From assembly GCA_943356525.1 (NCBI GenBank), contig CALRFG010000003.1, forward strand, positions 45,709 to 87,748: a stretch of 42,040 nt of DNA. Reading direction: 5' to 3'. This document shows positions 37,079 through 42,040 of the stretch, one piece after another. Position 1 is the stretch's first letter. Every line of letters begins with the position of its first letter. A program made the position numbers and the translations under genes. The notes under the pieces are model-generated. The model saw only the letters and a list, made by a program, of their open reading frames with translations, ran no database searches and was not told the DNA's origin. This DNA comes from Candidatus Nomurabacteria bacterium (lineage in GTDB: Bacteria; Patescibacteriota; Minisyncoccia; Phycocordibacterales; CAIZLB01).

Positions 37079-37696
37079 ATGTCTTACAAAAACATAAAAA
37101 CAACAACAGAAAATGAAACTATGATTCCTATACATTATATAGACTCCTATAGAGATGAAGAGGTTAAGGAAATCTTTAAAAGATATAAGTTTGAAAATGC
37201 TAGAAATAGCACTTATTTACTTAATATATGTATAGATATATGTATTGGTATTATTGTAGAAAAATACTATTCTGAGCATAACCGAGAATCAAATATACTC
37301 TTTATATATCCCCCATCCACTATGTTTTATAGAAAAGAAAAAGATATAGATTCTATGAGTAATTTGATCAAGCAAACTAAGAAATATTTAAACTTTTATT
37401 TCTCTCGAAACACTAAAAAATATTATTTTAAGAACCTTTTTTCCATTAACAAAAAATATCTAAAAAATAAAAAAGCTCAGCATATAGGTGGGTCAAAAGA
37501 AATTAGGACAAAAAATCTTAATCAAAGATATTATCTGAACTTTTGGAATAGACAATTTTTACAAAAATTAACAAAAAGAAAAACCATCATCGTTATTATT
37601 GATGATGTTTCTTCGACTGGAGGAACACTCCTTGCTTGTAAAAATTGTTTGAGGGAGTTTGATGTTGAGGTTGAATTGTATTCGTTGGCGCATTAA
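37079..37696 (+). CDS. ComF-like phosphoribosyltransferase-domain protein
   Basis: PRPP-binding motif VIIDDVSSTGGTLLAC; overall length and layout ComF-like. Confidence 0.7.
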   Translation: MSYKNIKTTTENETMIPIHYIDSYRDEEVKEIFKRYKFENARNSTYLLNICIDICIGIIVEKYYSEHNRESNILFIYPPSTMFYRKEKDIDSMSNLIKQTKKYLNFYFSRNTKKYYFKNLFSINKKYLKNKKAQHIGGSKEIRTKNLNQRYYLNFWNRQFLQKLTKRKTIIVIIDDVSSTGGTLLACKNCLREFDVEVELYSLAH

Positions 37697-37710
37697 GTCC
37701 GATTTCAAAA

Positions 37711-37760
37711 CCTGAACAAAAAAAGAGCCGTCATTTCTTTGACAGCAGCTTTTTTGAGAG
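37711..37760. repeat. Copy 3 of dispersed conserved hairpin element
   Basis: CCTGAACAAAAAAAGAGCCGTCATTTCTTTGACAGCAGCTTTTTTGAGAG. Confidence 0.85.
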
Positions 37761-37767
37761 GATTTTA

Positions 37768-39378
37768 TTAAACAAACGTAAACGCCTTTCCTGTTCTACC
37801 TGCACGTCCAGCACGTCCTACACGGTGAACATAGTCATCATGAGTTTGTGGAACTGTATAGTTTATAACATGAGAGATATCTTTCACGTCAATTCCTCGA
37901 GCAGCAACATCAGTTGCAACCAATACATTCAATATACTTGTTTTAAAATGATCTAAAGTTCTTGCTCTTTCTCTTTGTCTTTTATCTCCGTGTAAATATC
38001 CAACCAAAAGTCCAGCATCTTTCAATCTGTCAGCAACTTCTTCTACTTCTCTTTTAGTTTCTACGAAGATAATAGTTTTTGTGGCTTTTTCAGTTTCCAA
38101 AAGTTTTACCAAAGTTTCAAATTTTTCTCTTTTATCAACTTTTATTATGTCTTGCTCAACTGATTTTGTAGAACCAGGAACTGTTATATCTATTGTGAAA
38201 GGATCTTTTTGGAATTTTTGTACCAAAGTTTTTATACGTGGAGGCATAGTAGCTGAGAAGAACAATGATTGTCTTTCTGGATCAAGACCTTTTAGGATCT
38301 CAGTGATGTCATCAATAAATCCCATATCTAACATGTGATCAACCTCATCAAGTACTATAGATGAGAATTGACTGTAGTCTAGACATCGTCTATGCGCCAA
38401 GTCTTTTATACGTCCAGGTGTACCTATAACAAAATGATTTATCATTCTTAGGTTTTGTATTTGTCTGAAAATCGGCATACCACCCACACATACTGTAGAA
38501 AATATTTTCAAACCAGCAGCAAACTCTTCAAACTCTTTGTTTATTTGCATAGCAAGCTCACGTGTTGGAGCTATGATCATAACTTTTTGATTTTTATCAT
38601 TCAAAATCTTTTGTATCAAAGGTAAAAGAAAAGCTGCTGTTTTTCCTGAACCAGTGTTGGCCATACCAAGGACATCTTGCCCTTTCATAGCGTGAACTAT
38701 AGTTTGATCTTGTATAGGTGTTGGTATTTCATAACCTTTTTTCTCAAGGTTTTGCATGATAATATCGTCAAACTTAAAATCAGCAAACTTGTGTTTAACT
38801 TCTATAACTTTTACCTTAACCTCTTTAGCTCCTGGTTCTGGTTTATTTATAAACTTAGAATAATCAATACGTTCTGATCTACCTCCTCCTCTAGAACCGC
38901 CTCTTCCACCACCGAAGCCACCTCCAAATCCGCCACCTCCTCGCATCGGAGGACGAGATCCAAATGTTGGACGACCACCAAATGAACGAGTTGCAGGACG
39001 ACCTACAGATCCACCTGATAAACGAGGACCTGAACTAACAAATCTCGATCTTGACGAAGGAGACGCTGATCTAAATCTAGGTGCAGAATGGGCAGAAGCA
39101 TTGTCTTCACGGTATGAAGAAGTTCTAGCACTTGCATCTGTGCGTCTTGAAGATGAACCAAATCCAGATCTATCACCATCAGAAAAACCTCCGAAATCGC
39201 TATCTCGTCTAGGTGCTCTGTTGTAAGTTAAGCTTGTTTTTTCAGTTCTTTTCTCACTACTATTAATATTATTTTTTTTTAATCCAAGGTTTTCAGTAGA
39301 ACTTTTTGCTTTTACAAATTTACTTTTATCATAAGCTCTAGATGAGTTGTCGGACTTTATTGGTTTTTTTGAGTACAT
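37768..39378 (-). CDS. DEAD-box RNA helicase with Gly/Arg-rich disordered N-terminus
   Basis: GSGKTAAFLLP, PTRELAMQI, VLDEVDHMLDMGF, FSATMP, HRVGRAGRAGRTG; N-terminal GGGGFGGGFGGGRGGSRGGGR. Confidence 0.95.
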   Translation of the reverse strand: MYSKKPIKSDNSSRAYDKSKFVKAKSSTENLGLKKNNINSSEKRTEKTSLTYNRAPRRDSDFGGFSDGDRSGFGSSSRRTDASARTSSYREDNASAHSAPRFRSASPSSRSRFVSSGPRLSGGSVGRPATRSFGGRPTFGSRPPMRGGGGFGGGFGGGRGGSRGGGRSERIDYSKFINKPEPGAKEVKVKVIEVKHKFADFKFDDIIMQNLEKKGYEIPTPIQDQTIVHAMKGQDVLGMANTGSGKTAAFLLPLIQKILNDKNQKVMIIAPTRELAMQINKEFEEFAAGLKIFSTVCVGGMPIFRQIQNLRMINHFVIGTPGRIKDLAHRRCLDYSQFSSIVLDEVDHMLDMGFIDDITEILKGLDPERQSLFFSATMPPRIKTLVQKFQKDPFTIDITVPGSTKSVEQDIIKVDKREKFETLVKLLETEKATKTIIFVETKREVEEVADRLKDAGLLVGYLHGDKRQRERARTLDHFKTSILNVLVATDVAARGIDVKDISHVINYTVPQTHDDYVHRVGRAGRAGRTGKAFTFV

Positions 39379-39463
39379 TATTTATGATACTAGCATATAT
39401 TTTTAAAATTAGCAATAGCAGTCAATCATAAATCAATACCTATTAGAAAAAAGCTATTTACTA

Positions 39464-39492
39464 TTGATATAATACCCGTAAAGCTTTATAAT
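39464..39492 (+). promoter_or_regulatory. Sigma70-type promoter with likely leaderless start
   Basis: TTGATA-N17-TATAAT-N8-ATG(39501). Confidence 0.75.
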
Positions 39493-39500
39493 CTATAGAT

Positions 39501-40124
39501 ATGCCAATAAGAAAAACAATAAAGGATATACAAATTTCAGACACTATTTCTGATGTAGTCCCTCCTAAAACTATAAAAATCAATAAGGTTAAATCCAAGA
39601 AAATTGAAAAAATTATCGAACCTTTAAAGACTGTAACCGAAGAAGCACAGGAAGATTTATTTTTACCCTTAGAGTCTACAGAACCTCCTCAAACACTATC
39701 GACGTCGTCAAATAAAAAATCAGGATATATATCGATACTAAAATCATTTTCTCAAATAAAAACTATCTATATAGTCGCTTTTGGAATAATATTTCTAGGT
39801 TTAATTTTGTTAATTTTTATACCATCAAGGGTACAAAAAGACCCTAATGAGCAATATAGAAAAGAAGCTGAGATAGTAAAAAAACAATTTGCTACACATA
39901 TAATATTGCCAGAAAATGAGCAAATAGACATTAGAAAGATAACAGATAAAATGGAAGACCCTTTCTTTAAAGATGCAGAAGTTGGAGATTATCTTATAAT
40001 TTTTTATAAAAATAGAATCGCCTATATTTATTCACTAGATAAAGATAAAATAGTAAATGCAGGAGTTGTTTTCATAGATCCTAAAACAGCTACTACTACC
40101 AATTCAACCATAATAAAAGAGTAA
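39501..40124 (+). CDS. Single-TM protein of unknown function upstream of ruvA
   Basis: 207 aa; TM TIYIVAFGIIFLGLILLIFI; stop adjacent to the ruvA start. Confidence 0.7.
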   Translation: MPIRKTIKDIQISDTISDVVPPKTIKINKVKSKKIEKIIEPLKTVTEEAQEDLFLPLESTEPPQTLSTSSNKKSGYISILKSFSQIKTIYIVAFGIIFLGLILLIFIPSRVQKDPNEQYRKEAEIVKKQFATHIILPENEQIDIRKITDKMEDPFFKDAEVGDYLIIFYKNRIAYIYSLDKDKIVNAGVVFIDPKTATTTNSTIIKE

Positions 40125-40720
40125 TGATTTCATACCTTGAAGGAACAATAAAATATATAAATCAAAAAAATATTTGCGTATTAACAAGCTCAGGGGTTGG
40201 TTATGAAGTTCAGATTGATAAAAATCAAATAGATAATTTAAAAATTAATCAAGAAATAAGCTTACATATATATAGTCACATCAAGGAAGATACTTTTGAT
40301 CTTTATGGTTTTATAAATAGATCAGAAAAGATAATGTTTGAACAATTGACCTCAATATCAGGTATAGGCCCAAGATCTGCCTTACAAATACTCTCACTGT
40401 CAGGGTCTCAAGTTCTATATGAAAATGTTATAAAAAATAATGTCGCTTATCTGACACAGATATCAGGTATAGGTAAAAAAATTGCAGAGAAAATAGTGTT
40501 GGAGTTAAAAGATAAATTACCTAAAATTGCATTTGAATTCGATAATATTAGACAAGATAATAATAACACTAACATGTCTGAAAACATGGATGTGTTTGAA
40601 GCTTTAAAATCTATGGGCTATACTCCCCGTGAAGCCAAAGAGGCTGTTGAAAAAATTACAGATGCTGGTCTAACTTTAGAACAAAAAATAAAACTAGCCT
40701 TGAAGAATGTACATAATTAG
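40124..40720 (+). CDS. ruvA: Holliday junction DNA helicase subunit RuvA
   Basis: MISYLEGTIKYI...VLTSSGVGYEVQI; HhH ISGIGPRSALQIL and ISGIGKKIAEKIVLELKDK; C-terminal EALKSMGYTPREAKEAV. Confidence 0.95.
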   Translation: MISYLEGTIKYINQKNICVLTSSGVGYEVQIDKNQIDNLKINQEISLHIYSHIKEDTFDLYGFINRSEKIMFEQLTSISGIGPRSALQILSLSGSQVLYENVIKNNVAYLTQISGIGKKIAEKIVLELKDKLPKIAFEFDNIRQDNNNTNMSENMDVFEALKSMGYTPREAKEAVEKITDAGLTLEQKIKLALKNVHN

Positions 40721-41194
40721 TCCCGCACAGACTGAGACGTTTAAGGATTCTTTATTTCCTTGCATAGGTATCTCTACAATATAGTCTGTTTTTTTGAGTA
40801 TATCTTTTTCTATCCCCTCTATTTCATTACCAAATATAATAAGTATATTTTCTATTTTTTCTAATTTTTTAATTTTAAGAAAATTTTCTAAAGTGATTGA
40901 TTTTTTATCTTGCTCAATACAGACTATTGTAAAATTTTCTTCTTTTATTATTTTTAAAAATTTATCAATTTTAGTTATATATTCCCAAGGTATATCTTTT
41001 TCTGCACCCAGAGCTGTTTTTGATATTTCTTTTTGTGCACCTGAGTTTGATCTACCAAATCGATCGATAGGAGTAGGTGTAGTTCCGTGTAGGTATATTT
41101 TCTCAACACTAAAACAATCAGCTGACCTAAATATAGATCCAACGTTGTAAGCACTACGTATATCAGGCAATAGAATATGGACTTTTGTTTTCAT
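40694..41194 (-). CDS. SpoU/TrmH-family RNA methyltransferase
   Basis: LLPDIRSAYNVGSIFRSADCFSVEKIYLHGTTP; ILIIFGNEIEGIEKDIL; IPMQGNKESLNVSVCAGLIMY. Confidence 0.93.
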   Translation of the reverse strand: MKTKVHILLPDIRSAYNVGSIFRSADCFSVEKIYLHGTTPTPIDRFGRSNSGAQKEISKTALGAEKDIPWEYITKIDKFLKIIKEENFTIVCIEQDKKSITLENFLKIKKLEKIENILIIFGNEIEGIEKDILKKTDYIVEIPMQGNKESLNVSVCAGLIMYILQG

Positions 41195-41219
41195 AAATGC
41201 TATTATACACTAATATTAT

Positions 41220-41295
41220 GCGTTCGTAGCTCAGTCGGTAGAGCACCTGCCTTTTAAGCAGAGGGTCGTAGGTTCGATTCCTACCGGACGCACCA
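41220..41295 (+). tRNA. tRNA-Lys (anticodon UUU), CCA encoded
   Basis: GCGTTCG/CGGACGC acceptor, D-arm AGCTCAGTCGGTAGAGC, anticodon loop with TTT between CTGCC and GCAG, T-arm GTAGGTTCGATTCCTAC, A-CCA. Confidence 0.97.
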
Positions 41296-41298
41296 ACA

Positions 41299-41325
41299 TA
41301 AAAAGATGCATTAAGCATTTTTTTT
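41299..41325 (+). terminator. Terminator following tRNA-Lys
   Basis: AAAAAGATGC-ATTAA-GCATTTTTTTT. Confidence 0.65.
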
Positions 41326-41329
41326 GTTT

Positions 41330-41463
41330 GTGTCCGAAGGAGCGAATAGTTTCGCTCCTGGGTTGGAATCGAAAAGCTTTACCTTATTTTCGAAGAACTT
41401 TATTCAGAGAAAATGGTAAAGGTATACTGAAGTCGTAGACTTCGATTCCTACCGGACGCACCA
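41330..41463 (+). other. tRNA-like palindromic element ending in a duplicated tRNA-Lys 3' end
   Basis: GTGTCCG (41330-41336) can pair with CGGACGC (41453-41459) followed by ACCA; 23-nt exact copy TTCGATTCCTACCGGACGCACCA at 41441-41463; several internal perfect stems. Confidence 0.75.
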
Positions 41464-41508
41464 CAGGAGTACTTTTATTTTGATAAATCAAAATATGTCG
41501 CACATGAG

Positions 41509-41536
41509 AAAAATCACACTTAATGTGTGGTTTTTT
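41509..41536 (+). terminator. Intrinsic terminator
   Basis: AAAAATCACAC-TTAAT-GTGTGGTTTTTT. Confidence 0.75.
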
Positions 41537-41566
41537 GTTGAGCAATTTAAAGAATCAAATAGTAAC

Positions 41567-41875
41567 CTACCTCACAAACTCCTCAAATATATAGTTTGAA
41601 AAATTAACTAAAAATCTCGTAGGAATATTTATAAAATCCAAAGGTCCTATAGCTCTAAAATTTTCAAATAGTTTTGGAATATATGTCGTACCTGATTGAC
41701 TAATATCATTTTCAAACATAACTAAATTAGGAGGTTGTTTAAAAATAAGCGCATTAATTTTATATTTAAAAAATTTATCTATTAAGATATTTATTTCTGA
41801 CTCATTAGCTTTTATTGCAGAAGTTATAAAAAATAATATTATTATAGATAATAAGAATAATTTACTTTTTTTCAT
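41567..41875 (-). CDS. Small secreted/membrane protein, unknown
   Basis: 102 aa with signal peptide MKKSKLFLLSIIILFFITSAIKA. Confidence 0.5.
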   Translation of the reverse strand: MKKSKLFLLSIIILFFITSAIKANESEINILIDKFFKYKINALIFKQPPNLVMFENDISQSGTTYIPKLFENFRAIGPLDFINIPTRFLVNFSNYIFEEFVR

Positions 41876-41946
41876 TATATTTATATCTTAACACAGATTT
41901 AATATATCTTATATTTTTTACGATTTTTGCAAGATAATCAACCTAT

Positions 41947-42040
41947 CTAAACCAACTTTTTATCTTATTAATCCAATTTGATATTGCACTTCTTTTAACC
42001 TCAGGTGCTACAGTAGGTACTGGTTCAACAATATTTACAT
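41947..42040 (-). CDS. C-terminal fragment of a CDS running off the window
   Basis: Minus-strand open frame reading ...NIVEPVPTVAPEVKRSAISNWINKIKSWFR* ending at 41947. Confidence 0.4.

Noticed and set aside
41476-41496. TATTTTGATAAATCAAAATA palindrome as an operator
   Set aside because: Pure AT-rich palindrome between tRNA-like element and terminator with no nearby promoter; too little support.
1-42040. UGA recoding (SR1/Gracilibacteria-type code)
   Set aside because: Conserved Trp positions use TGG and genes such as 9761..10060 end at TGA at expected places; the standard code fits.
1-42040. CRISPR arrays, transposases, prophage or integrase genes
   Set aside because: No regularly spaced repeats and no recognisable cas, transposase or integrase proteins among the ORFs.

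Overview
AT-rich, gene-dense bacterial window read with the standard code. It looks like a Patescibacteria/CPR (Parcubacteria-type) chromosome segment; that is an inference from gene content, not a measured placement. Core genes: ftsE/ftsX, ftsK, recA, rpsF-ssb-rpsR, tatD, metG, glyQS, recO-like, ileS, ruvA, rmuC, class I fructose-bisphosphate aldolase, a slipin, a DEAD-box helicase, a TrmH-type methyltransferase and tRNA-Lys(UUU). Accessory or surface genes: a PG-binding-domain surface protein, two large membrane-anchored surface proteins, a CAP-domain protein, and an ECF sigma/DUF5667-like pair. Most notable observations: (1) the IleRS gene carries an in-frame histidine-phosphatase (PGAM-like) domain of about 200 aa with its catalytic motifs apparently intact, inserted inside the synthetase core; (2) a tRNA-like, highly palindromic element directly follows tRNA-Lys and ends in an exact 23-nt copy of the tRNA 3' end including CCA; (3) TATAAT-like -10 boxes lie 6-8 nt upstream of many ATGs with no evident Shine-Dalgarno, suggesting pervasive leaderless transcription; (4) a sequence-conserved hairpin repeat occurs at three of six convergent gene junctions; (5) RecA has an acidic N-terminal extension and lacks the acidic C-terminal tail; (6) an unannotated 29-aa transmembrane ORF sits directly upstream of the ECF sigma/anti-sigma pair; (7) a GC-rich intergenic ncRNA candidate; (8) a DUF3800 gene split by a single in-frame TAA; (9) a 320-bp near-identical intragenic duplication in a surface protein. 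No CRISPR array, rRNA or intact transposase was seen.
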